Source of the DNA: Methyloversatilis sp.
GTDB lineage: Bacteria; Pseudomonadota; Gammaproteobacteria; Burkholderiales; Rhodocyclaceae
DNA: 64,000 nt
Direction: 5' to 3'
Assembly: GCF_030696805.1 (NCBI RefSeq)
Contig: NZ_JAUYRO010000054.1
Location: forward strand, 62,001 to 126,000
Shown one piece after another: positions 18,190 to 25,876 of this stretch. The notes under the pieces were generated by a model that saw nothing but the letters and a program-made list of their open reading frames with translations, was not told the origin of the DNA and did not search any database. Position 1 is the first letter of the stretch; each line of letters starts with the position of its first letter. A program made the position numbers and the translations under genes.

Positions 18190-19593
18190 ATGAACCGTTA
18201 TGAAGCACTCGCCGACCGGCTGCGCGCCGATATCCGCGCCGGCGTGTATCCGCCCGGCCAGCGTCTTCCGTCGGTGCGGCGCATCGCGCAGCAGCAGCAA
18301 CTGAGCATCGCCACCTGCGTCTCCGCCTACCGCAGGCTCGAAGCGCAGGGATGGGTGGAGGCGCGGCCGCAATCCGGCTTTTTCGCGCGCATGCCCGAGG
18401 CACTGCCGCCGCGCGCCTGCCAGACCTGCGACCATGAATCGCCGGGCGAAGTGACGATGTCGGAACGGGTCGCGCAAGTCATGCGCGCCTCGCACCGGGA
18501 CGACCTGCTGGTGTTCAGCACTGCGATTCCGCACGCTGACTTCCTGCCGGTGAAGGACGTGCGCGCCAGTCTTGCGCGCGCCCTCCGTCATGAGGACGCG
18601 GGCAGCGCGCGTTACGGCGAGTTCGTCGGCGAAGAAGCGTTGCGCGTGCAGATCGCGCGCCGTGCGGTGGAGTCAGGCTGCCAGATCCACCCCGACGACA
18701 TCGTGATCACGACCGGTTGCCAGGAGGCGCTGACCCTGGCGCTGCGTGCAACGACGCAGCCGGGCGACGTCGTGGCCATCGAATCGCCGGCCTTCTTCGG
18801 CACGCTGCAGCTGATCGAATCGCTCGGCCTGAAGGCGCTCGAAATCCCGACCGACCCCCAGACCGGAATCAGCCCGGACGCGCTCGAACTGGCGCTGGAG
18901 CGCTGGCCGGTCAGGGCCTGCCTGGCCTGCACCAGCTTCAGCAATCCGAGCGGCGCGTCGGTGCCGGACGCACACAAGCGGCGCCTCGTGCAGATGCTGT
19001 CGGCACGCGGCATCGCGCTGATCGAAGACGACATCTACGGCGAACTGGCACACGACGGCGAGCGCCCGCGCGTGGCCAAGGCCTGGGACCGCAGCGGCCA
19101 CGTGCTGCTGTGCTCGTCCTTCTCCAAGACGATTGCGCCCGGTCTGCGCATCGGCTGGATCGTCGCCGGCCGCTGGCGGCGCGAGGTCGAACAGCTCAAG
19201 TACGGCAGCACGATGGCCACCGCCCTGCTGCCGCAGCGCGCACTGGCCGACTACCTCGCGACCGGCCGCTGGGACCGCCACCTCGTTCGCGTGCGCCGCC
19301 AGTACGCAGAACAGATGGCACGCATGCAGACCGCCATTGCGCGCCACTTCCCGGCCGGCACCCGCTGCACGCGACCCGCCGGCGGCTTCATCCTGTGGCT
19401 GGAACTGCCGGAGCACGTCGATGCGCTGCAACTCCAGTCGCAGGCGCTGGCAGCCGGCATCAGCATTTCACCCGGACCGATGTTTTCGCCGCAGAACAAG
19501 TACCGCAACTGCGTGCGCCTCATGTGCGCCGTGCGCTGGGACGGCCGCGTCGATGCTGCGCTGGCGACGCTGGGCCATCTCGCTGCGCACTGA
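18190..19593 (+). CDS. MocR-type PLP-dependent regulator (GntR HTH plus aminotransferase domain)
   Basis: A 467-residue regulator. The N-terminal winged helix (about 1-70: MNRYEALADRLRADIRAGV, GQRLPSVR) is followed by a fold-type I aminotransferase domain with SFSKTIAPGLRIGW carrying the PLP-binding Lys, NPSGASVP and RPAGGFILW. AGGAG upstream fixes the ATG. It probably senses an amino compound or PLP and controls the divergent tautomerase/DUF1127 genes through the intergenic repeats. The effector is unknown. Confidence 0.92.
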   Translation: MNRYEALADRLRADIRAGVYPPGQRLPSVRRIAQQQQLSIATCVSAYRRLEAQGWVEARPQSGFFARMPEALPPRACQTCDHESPGEVTMSERVAQVMRASHRDDLLVFSTAIPHADFLPVKDVRASLARALRHEDAGSARYGEFVGEEALRVQIARRAVESGCQIHPDDIVITTGCQEALTLALRATTQPGDVVAIESPAFFGTLQLIESLGLKALEIPTDPQTGISPDALELALERWPVRACLACTSFSNPSGASVPDAHKRRLVQMLSARGIALIEDDIYGELAHDGERPRVAKAWDRSGHVLLCSSFSKTIAPGLRIGWIVAGRWRREVEQLKYGSTMATALLPQRALADYLATGRWDRHLVRVRRQYAEQMARMQTAIARHFPAGTRCTRPAGGFILWLELPEHVDALQLQSQALAAGISISPGPMFSPQNKYRNCVRLMCAVRWDGRVDAALATLGHLAAH

Positions 19594-19790
19594 TTCTATT
19601 GCAGCACGCAATGCGCCATTCGGATCATCTTTATGACCGAGAGTTAACAGAAGGCTTCATCGTGAGGTCACGAGTCATTAACGGGCTTCGCGCATCGTAG
19701 TGGGCGATTGCCGGGCGCCGACAGGCCCCGCGTCGCCCATCGCACGTCTGCATCTGCAACGCGCAATACGACCACTCATGGAGACCCTGC

Positions 19791-21317
19791 ATGAACGACA
19801 ACTCATCCAAGACGCCGGTCAATACGACCCGCCGGAACATGCTGAAGGGCTCGGCCTCGCTGGCCGCGGCGCCCTTCGTCACCACCTTCGGCATGATGGC
19901 TGCACGCAACGCCGAAGCCCAGGCCTGTACCCGCCTTGCCGCGATGGTGGCAAGCCCCTACGGCATCGTTGCACCGGTGGCCGACCAGACGACCGGCCTG
20001 CCCCTGCTGATGCTGCCGACGGGCTTCAGTTACAAGTCGATGGGCTGGCGCGACGACGTGATGACGGATGGCTCGCTGAGTCCGAACGCCCATGACGGCA
20101 TGGCCGTCGTGCGCAGCCGCCGTGTCGGCCGCAGCACCGAACTGACCCTGATCCGCAACCACGAACTGGGCACTTCGTCGGCACCGCGTCTGGTCAATGC
20201 ACCGACCTACGACAAGGACGGCACCGGCAACAAGCCGGCCGGCGGCACCACCACCCTCATCGTGCGCGACGGCAACCTGGTCGAAATCCGCCCCAGCCTG
20301 GGCGGCACGCTGACCAACTGCGCCGGCGGCGTGACGCCGTGGGAAACCTGGCTCAGCTGCGAAGAAAACACTACCGACCGCACCAGCGTCGGCGGCAAGA
20401 AGCACGGCTACGTGTTCGAAGTGTGCGCCGATCCGGACGACACCACCGCCCAGCCCATCGTCGAGATGGGCCGCTTCCGCCACGAAGCGGTTGCGGTCGA
20501 TCCGACGAACAATCACGCCTACGAGACCGAGGACGCGAGCCCGGTGTCTGCGCTCTACCGCTTCGTTCCGGACAACGATGCCGGTGGCGAGAACACCTAT
20601 GCCGAAGGCGGCAAGCTGTACGCCGCACGCATCAAGCAGATCATCCGCTCGAGCTATGCCACGGTCGAGGAAGTGAACCAGACGGGCTTCACGTCGCCCT
20701 GCGTCGGCGACGAGTACGTGCTGGAATGGGTCGAAATCGCGAATCCGGACGCAGCTCCGACCTCGATCAGCGTGCTCGGCACGAACCGCAATGTCAGCGG
20801 CCCGTTTGCCCAGGCCTGGGCTGCCGGCTGCGCCCGCATGCTGCGCGGCGAAGGCATCTGGTATCACGCCGGCAAGATGTACATCGTCGATACCTCGGCC
20901 GGTGGCGAAGGCTGCGTCTGGGAACTGACGCTGTCCACGCAGCACGTCAAGGCCATCTACGTGAGTTCGAACCAACGGGCCGGCAACAATCTCGACAACA
21001 TCACGGTCAGCCCGCGTGGCGGCCTGCTGTGCTGCGAGGACGGCGGCACAAGCTCGGACGAACTGGGCAACGGCCTGCGCCTGTTCGGTCTGGGCAATGA
21101 CGGCCAGCCCTACATGTTCGCAAAGAGCAATGTGAGCTTCACTGCCGCGCAGTACGCCGCAGCCGGCAAAACCCTGCTCGGCGGCACCGGTAACCAGCTG
21201 GGTGCGGAATTCGCCGGCGCCTGCTTCGATCCGACCGGCCGCATCCTGTTCGTCAACAACTACACCCCGGGCATCACCTACGCGATCACCGGTCCGTGGG
21301 CCAAGGGCAATCTGTAA
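19791..21317 (+). CDS. PhoX-type (DUF839) secreted protein, probable alkaline phosphatase
   Basis: A 508-residue periplasmic or extracellular protein with a Tat signal (TRRNMLKGSASLAAAP, cleavage near AEAQA). The PhoX/DUF839 propeller is shown by TPWETWLSCEENTTDR, whose Cys and Glu correspond to the Fe/Ca cofactor ligands of PhoX, RHEAVAVDP, and GLLCCEDGG. PhoX enzymes hydrolyse phosphomonoesters using Fe and Ca. GGAGA precedes the ATG. The preceding 197 bp holds a hairpin (TGGGCGA 19701-19707 with TCGCCCA 19733-19739) and no convincing Pho box. Two PEP-CTERM genes follow at 66 and 57 bp. Confidence 0.87.
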   Translation: MNDNSSKTPVNTTRRNMLKGSASLAAAPFVTTFGMMAARNAEAQACTRLAAMVASPYGIVAPVADQTTGLPLLMLPTGFSYKSMGWRDDVMTDGSLSPNAHDGMAVVRSRRVGRSTELTLIRNHELGTSSAPRLVNAPTYDKDGTGNKPAGGTTTLIVRDGNLVEIRPSLGGTLTNCAGGVTPWETWLSCEENTTDRTSVGGKKHGYVFEVCADPDDTTAQPIVEMGRFRHEAVAVDPTNNHAYETEDASPVSALYRFVPDNDAGGENTYAEGGKLYAARIKQIIRSSYATVEEVNQTGFTSPCVGDEYVLEWVEIANPDAAPTSISVLGTNRNVSGPFAQAWAAGCARMLRGEGIWYHAGKMYIVDTSAGGEGCVWELTLSTQHVKAIYVSSNQRAGNNLDNITVSPRGGLLCCEDGGTSSDELGNGLRLFGLGNDGQPYMFAKSNVSFTAAQYAAAGKTLLGGTGNQLGAEFAGACFDPTGRILFVNNYTPGITYAITGPWAKGNL

Positions 21318-21383
21318 TCCATCTCCGTCGATAGCCATCGCAGGCGGCGCATTGCCGTCTGCACACCGAAAGGACTCCGTACC

Positions 21384-21956
21384 ATGAAGAAACTGCTCGC
21401 CTCGTGCGCCCTGCTCGCCCTCGCTTCCATCCCGGCACAGGCCGCCACCTTCCAGAACGCCGTCACCACCGGCGGCACCGTCGTTGAGGACTTCAGCGGC
21501 GCCGGCATCATTTCATTCGACATCGACTTCGCCAATCTGGCGCCGGTCACGCTGAACTATGAAATCGACGCCGATGACAACGGCTCGCCGATCACCTTCA
21601 GCAGCGTCATCCGCAACTTCACCGGCAGCGGCATCGACACCCTGGTGTTCACGCTGAGCATGTCGAACTTCGCCAGCGTCGGCAGCGTCACGACCTTCAA
21701 CGCCAACGCCATCGTCACCCTGAACGGCGAAGGCAATGTCGCGTCGATCAGCTTCCCGGGTTCGGAATACCTCGACGTCTTCGTCGGCAACCCGACCGGC
21801 GAGCTTGGCCGCATCGACTGGACGATCAATTCCAACGCGCTGCGCTCGGGCGACCTGCTGAGCATCACCGCCGCCGTTCCGGAACCCGAAACCTACGCAA
21901 TGCTGCTGGCCGGTCTCGGCCTGATCGGCGCAGCCGCCCGTCGCCGCAAGGCCTGA
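21384..21956 (+). CDS. PEP-CTERM sorting domain protein
   Basis: A 190-residue exported protein. The Sec signal peptide MKKLLASCALLALASIPAQA is followed by a Thr/Asn/Gly-rich beta-type body and the C-terminal tripartite sorting signal VPEPETYAMLLAGLGLIGAA plus ARRRKA. Such proteins are processed by exosortase (EpsH/XrtA) and linked to exopolysaccharide or floc matrix. The body has no recognised domain. The exosortase itself is not in this window. Confidence 0.9.
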   Translation: MKKLLASCALLALASIPAQAATFQNAVTTGGTVVEDFSGAGIISFDIDFANLAPVTLNYEIDADDNGSPITFSSVIRNFTGSGIDTLVFTLSMSNFASVGSVTTFNANAIVTLNGEGNVASISFPGSEYLDVFVGNPTGELGRIDWTINSNALRSGDLLSITAAVPEPETYAMLLAGLGLIGAAARRRKA

Positions 21957-22013
21957 TTACCTCGCGCGGGACGCCCACGCGCCGTCCCGCGCATTCACCA
22001 AAGGAAAAGTCTC

Positions 22014-22769
22014 ATGAAATTCACACTCATCGCAGTAGCCCTGTCCGCCGCCCTCGCATCGCCGGCCTTTGCCGCGACCAGCACGACGCTCACCTTCCAG
22101 CAGGGTGTCGGCGGTTATACCGGCACGCAGGACACCGTAATCCGCAGCAACCTCACCGCCGGCGGCGGTGACTCGACCAACACCAACTACGGCGACGCAG
22201 AAGAAATCAGCGTCGACGGCGACGATGGCAGCCCGGGTGCCAAGCCCAATCAAGGCCTGATCCGCTTCGACAACCTGTTCGGCAACGGCGCTGGTCAGAT
22301 CCGGGCCACCGATACCATCGTGTCGGCGACCCTGAGCATCTACATCACGAACCCCGGCAGCGGCATGACGGTGCACGACATGCTGGTCGACTGGGCGCAG
22401 GGCAGTGCCACCTGGAACAGTCTGGTCAACGGCATCCAGACCGACGGCAGCGATGCATCCGCCACCGTGCGGGCCGCCTTCGGCGCGAACAACGGCGCAG
22501 AGAACGTCGGTGCCGACGACTGGCTCACGATAGACCTCACCGCTTCGCTGCAAGCCATGCAGAGCGGCAGCGTGCCGGGTTACGGCTGGGCGTTGATGCC
22601 GTATGCAGCCGGCAGCAACGGCATCGACTTCCTCACGTCGGAGTACGGTGCGCCGCTGGCCCGCCCGGTGCTGAGCGTCGAAGTCATGCCGGTTCCGGAA
22701 CCCGAAACCTATGCGATGCTGCTCGCCGGTCTCGGCCTGATCGGCTTCGCCGCCCGCCGTCGCGGCTGA
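22014..22769 (+). CDS. DNRLRE-domain PEP-CTERM protein
   Basis: A 251-residue exported protein with signal peptide MKFTLIAVALSAALASPAFA. The body resembles the DNRLRE carbohydrate-binding-like jelly roll (DTVIRSNLTAGG, GLIRFDNLFG, TLSIYITN, WLTIDLT). The tail is VPEPETYAMLLAGLGLIGFA plus ARRRG, almost identical to the preceding protein's. The gene is probably co-transcribed with PhoX and the first PEP-CTERM gene and ends in a strong terminator. A matrix or surface polysaccharide role is inferred. Confidence 0.88.
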   Translation: MKFTLIAVALSAALASPAFAATSTTLTFQQGVGGYTGTQDTVIRSNLTAGGGDSTNTNYGDAEEISVDGDDGSPGAKPNQGLIRFDNLFGNGAGQIRATDTIVSATLSIYITNPGSGMTVHDMLVDWAQGSATWNSLVNGIQTDGSDASATVRAAFGANNGAENVGADDWLTIDLTASLQAMQSGSVPGYGWALMPYAAGSNGIDFLTSEYGAPLARPVLSVEVMPVPEPETYAMLLAGLGLIGFAARRRG

Positions 22770-22787
22770 GCAGGTCTGCAAATTGAA

Positions 22788-22823
22788 GGGGCTGCCGGCG
22801 CACTGTCGGCAGCCCTTTTTTTT
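22788..22823. terminator. Convergent hairpin terminator
   Basis: GGGCTGCCG and CGGCAGCCC flank a short loop, followed by eight T. It ends the PEP-CTERM unit and also touches the stop codon of the convergent esterase gene, so it may act in both directions. Confidence 0.9.
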
Positions 22824-23704
22824 CATCGGGCGAGCAGACCGACCTCACGCAGAAAATCGTTTACCCGTGCAGTGTAGGTACCCGGCAAACCGAGTTCTTC
22901 GTTGATGGCGCCGTGCGACTTTGCCAGCGGCAGTTCGTCGATTCGACCACCGGTTTCCCGCACGCGCTGCGCGAAAGCCTTCACCTGATCGCAGGCCTGC
23001 TTGCGCTGGCTGGAACAGACCGCCAGCCAGGGTGCACCGGGTACAGAAAGCTGACGCACCGGCGAAGTGGCGACCCAGAACACCGGGTCCTTGCCGAAGG
23101 CTTCGTCGAACAGACTGTGGTGGCGCTCGGCCATCAGGCGCTCGACATCGAGCGCACCGCTGTCCAGCAGCACGCTGCCAAGCCAGGGCTGACTGACGCG
23201 CGCGTCGCGTGGAGCCGCTGCGACCAACGCGACCAGATGGGCGCCAGCCGAATGGCCCATCAGCACGACACGCGATGCATCACCGCCCCACTCGTGTGCG
23301 CGCCTCTGCACGGCCGCCAGCGCGACGACCACGTCATCGCGCTGCGTGAGCACATCGGCATCCGGCAGCATGCGGTAGTTGATCGACACGACAATCACGC
23401 CGGCCGGCAGCCAGTGCGCCAGCTTGTTGTCGATCAAGCGGCCGTGTGCCTTGTCGCCGCGGCGCCAGCCCCCGCCGTGTACAAGAAACAGCATCGGCGC
23501 CTCACGGGCGTCAGCAGGGCTGTAGATATCCATGCGCTGGTCGGCGTGATCGCCGTAGGCAACATTGCGCTGCACCTTCGTTCCGGACGTCGCACGCCGC
23601 TGTTCCGCGCGCTCGGCCAGCCGCTCGCGCAGCGCACCGGCTTCGCTGTCGAATGCGATGGACAAGGCGCCGAGCGCCAGAATCAATGCTCCGATCACTT
23701 TCAT
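22823..23704 (-). CDS. Secreted alpha/beta hydrolase (esterase/lipase-like)
   Basis: A 293-residue hydrolase with a hydrophobic N-terminal signal (to about residue 20). The oxyanion loop HGGGWRRGDKAHG, the nucleophile elbow GHSAGAH and a late KSHGAINEELG with the catalytic His are all seen, placing it in the HSL/carboxylesterase group. It follows ubiA by 66 bp on the same strand. The substrate is unknown. Confidence 0.85.
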   Translation of the reverse strand: MKVIGALILALGALSIAFDSEAGALRERLAERAEQRRATSGTKVQRNVAYGDHADQRMDIYSPADAREAPMLFLVHGGGWRRGDKAHGRLIDNKLAHWLPAGVIVVSINYRMLPDADVLTQRDDVVVALAAVQRRAHEWGGDASRVVLMGHSAGAHLVALVAAAPRDARVSQPWLGSVLLDSGALDVERLMAERHHSLFDEAFGKDPVFWVATSPVRQLSVPGAPWLAVCSSQRKQACDQVKAFAQRVRETGGRIDELPLAKSHGAINEELGLPGTYTARVNDFLREVGLLAR

Positions 23705-23770
23705 GCCACGCTCCTGTGCCGGGTGTCGATGCGATGTGACGCCGATGGGCCGTCGGTCTTACGCTGCGCT

Positions 23771-24634
23771 TCAGCGCAACGCGTAGTCGGCCACGATGCC
23801 GGTGAACACGGCTGCGCCCAGCCAGTTGTTGTGCAGGAAAGCGCGAAAGCAGCGTGCGCGGTCGCGCTCGCGGATCAGCGTGTAGTGATAGGTGGCGATG
23901 CCCGCCGCGACCAGCAAACCGAGGTAATAAGGCAGGCCGAGATTTTCCAGCTGGCCATATATCGCCAGCAGGGACAGCGTGATGCCGTAGCACATCATCA
24001 CTGCGGCGACGTCGAAGCGGCCGAAGGTGATGGCCGACGTGCGGATGCCGATCTTCAGGTCGTCCTCGCGATCGACCATGGCGTATTCGGTGTCATAGGC
24101 GATTGCCCAGAACACATTGGCGGCGAGCAGCAGCCAGGCTTCGTTCGGCACGGTGTACAGCTGTGCCGCATAGGCCATCGGGATTCCAAAGCCGAACGCC
24201 ACGCCCAGCCAGGCTTGGGGAATGGCGAAGAAACGCTTGGTGAAGGGGTAGCTCGCCGCGAGGAACAGTGCCGCGAACGACAGCAGGATGACCAGCCGGT
24301 GCAGCGGCAGGATGAGGATGAAGGCGAACAGCGCAAGCGCGGCCGCCAGCAGCAGCGCCTCGCGGGTGCCGACCTCGCCGGTCACCAGCGGCCGCTTGCG
24401 CGTGCGCTCCACATGACCGTCGAAGTTGCGGTCGGCAAAATCGTTGATGACGCAGCCGGCACTGCGCATCAGCACTGTGCCCAGCATGAATATCCAGATG
24501 ATGAAGGGCGACGGCTTGCCGCCGCCGCTGACCCACAGCGCCCACAATGTGGGCCAGGCGAGCAGCAGGATGCCGATCGGCTTGTCGAGCCGCATCAGGC
24601 GTTCGTAGGCATTGAGCCGCGCCAGCAGGTTCAT
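23771..24634 (-). CDS. ubiA: 4-hydroxybenzoate octaprenyltransferase
   Basis: A 287-residue integral membrane prenyltransferase that attaches the polyprenyl chain to 4-hydroxybenzoate in ubiquinone synthesis. Both Mg-diphosphate motifs are present: NDFADRNFD in the first half and [12 protein letters not shown] in the second. Eight to nine hydrophobic spans are visible. The ATG at 24634 overlaps the ubiC stop (ATGA). An upstream extension of the frame is not homologous. Confidence 0.95.
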   Translation of the reverse strand: MNLLARLNAYERLMRLDKPIGILLLAWPTLWALWVSGGGKPSPFIIWIFMLGTVLMRSAGCVINDFADRNFDGHVERTRKRPLVTGEVGTREALLLAAALALFAFILILPLHRLVILLSFAALFLAASYPFTKRFFAIPQAWLGVAFGFGIPMAYAAQLYTVPNEAWLLLAANVFWAIAYDTEYAMVDREDDLKIGIRTSAITFGRFDVAAVMMCYGITLSLLAIYGQLENLGLPYYLGLLVAAGIATYHYTLIRERDRARCFRAFLHNNWLGAAVFTGIVADYALR

Positions 24635-25176
24635 GGCGCGAGCCCCGCGATCGCCGGCAGGAATACTTCCGTCACCAGCAGCGGCCGGCCGGCACGCAGG
24701 AACAAAGAACGGCGCGCCCACAGCGGTGTGTCGGTCACGATGCCGGCAGCACGCACCCGCCGGTAAAGCGGGTGGCGGTCGTCGAGCCGGCGTACCGACA
24801 GCGGCGAACGCGCGATGCGCGCGTCGGCGAACAGCAGTTCTCCCAGGGGCCGCACGCCGACCCCGGCGAACATGTGCCACGCACCGGTCACGTCATGCAG
24901 ACGCACCACGCTGTGCGCGAACACCACCGGCACGCCGTCGGCGTACAGCAGCACGTCGCGCACGCGCACCCGTCGCGACGGCGACATACCGAGCAGCGGT
25001 GCTTCATCGCGTTCGCCACGCGCGGCGCACTGGCGCAGCGGCCGCACCGAAAAGGCGCGGCAGCGTGCGCGGATGCGCGACGTAAGCGAGTGCGGATCGG
25101 TGAGCCAGCCGCGCAGGGCGGAAGGCATGAACAGCGCCGGCGCCTGCCATGCGGCGCCGGCTGTATGAGGGGACAT
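24631..25176 (-). CDS. ubiC: Chorismate lyase
   Basis: About 181 residues from MSPHTAG. Converts chorismate to 4-hydroxybenzoate and pyruvate, the first committed ubiquinone step. Family marks are [14 protein letters not shown] near the N-terminus, [12 protein letters not shown], and a C-terminal [20 protein letters not shown] with the product-binding Glu. The start at 25176 is chosen. The frame runs 60 bp further upstream without homology. It overlaps ubiA, and the substrate channels straight to UbiA. Confidence 0.92.
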   Translation of the reverse strand: MSPHTAGAAWQAPALFMPSALRGWLTDPHSLTSRIRARCRAFSVRPLRQCAARGERDEAPLLGMSPSRRVRVRDVLLYADGVPVVFAHSVVRLHDVTGAWHMFAGVGVRPLGELLFADARIARSPLSVRRLDDRHPLYRRVRAAGIVTDTPLWARRSLFLRAGRPLLVTEVFLPAIAGLAP

Positions 25177-25235
25177 GGAACGGACGCAGAACTTGACCTG
25201 CGCGCATGATAGCCGCGCGCAGGTCTGACTGCGCA

Positions 25236-25583
25236 TCAGGCCGCTTTGAGCGGCCCGTGATCGTCGCAGTGCGTGCCGTGCGGGTGATGCAGGTGGCCGT
25301 CGACCAGGTAGTCGACATGATCGCCGTGCGGCACGGCGTCATGCCCGCAGCCCGGGCCGTGCACGTGGTCGGCCGCGTGGGCTGCGCACTGATGCTGCGG
25401 CGTGCAGACCGACGGGTTGGTCGCGCTGACCTCGACGACGTGCTCATCAACGTGGTCGCCATGCACGTGGTGCAGGTGACCGTCGTGCAGGTAGTCGACG
25501 TGGCCGTCGTGGCTCACCGCGCGATGGCCGCAGTTCGGGCCGTGCTGGTGATCGTGGTGCGCGTGTTCGGTGCAATTCGTCAT
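25236..25583 (-). CDS. His-rich tandem-repeat metal-binding protein
   Basis: A 115-residue protein with about 30 His, several Asp and six Cys. Two copies of a unit of about 35 residues are evident, HGPNCGHRAVSHDGHVDYLH at about 14-33 and HGPGCGHDAVPHGDHVDYLV at about 75-94, each followed by DGHLHH and an HGxHxDxH stretch. There is no signal peptide. Composition suggests Zn, Ni or Cu storage or buffering in the cytosol. It lies between ccoS and ubiC on the same strand, next to a copper ATPase system, so copper is one possibility. No assigned function. Confidence 0.8.
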   Translation of the reverse strand: MTNCTEHAHHDHQHGPNCGHRAVSHDGHVDYLHDGHLHHVHGDHVDEHVVEVSATNPSVCTPQHQCAAHAADHVHGPGCGHDAVPHGDHVDYLVDGHLHHPHGTHCDDHGPLKAA

Positions 25584-25680
25584 TTTCGTTCTCCGCTGGC
25601 AGAAGTCACAGTCTTGAGTCTATCCGGGACGCGCATTCGTTCCAGCGATGCCGATCACGGATGCGACCCGCGATTTGATA

Positions 25681-25863
25681 TCAAGGATCCGTACTGTCGC
25701 GCTCCGGCGCCTTCAGGGGCGCACGGTCGTCGTCCATCATCATGCGGTGCGCCGGCCCTTCGAGATCGTCGAACTGACCGCTGCGTGCCGACCAGATGAA
25801 AACGATGCCGATGCCCAACGCGATCAGCACCGAAAGCGGTACCAGTAGCCACAGGATGTCCAT
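25681..25863 (-). CDS. ccoS: cbb3-type cytochrome oxidase assembly protein CcoS
   Basis: A 60-residue single-span protein starting MDILWLLVPLSVLIALGIGI, followed by WSARSGQFDDLEGPAHRMM, the conserved CcoS signature. It is needed for cofactor insertion into cbb3 oxidase. It lies 13 bp downstream of ccoI. The ATG at 25863 is chosen by family. The frame is open further upstream inside ccoI. Confidence 0.93.
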   Translation of the reverse strand: MDILWLLVPLSVLIALGIGIVFIWSARSGQFDDLEGPAHRMMMDDDRAPLKAPERDSTDP

Positions 25864-25876
25864 CAGCCGACGCGCT

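Noticed and set aside
25206-25799. 197-codon plus-strand frame across the His-rich gene
   Set aside because: It is the complement of the His-rich repeat. Its Val/Arg-rich product has no motif.
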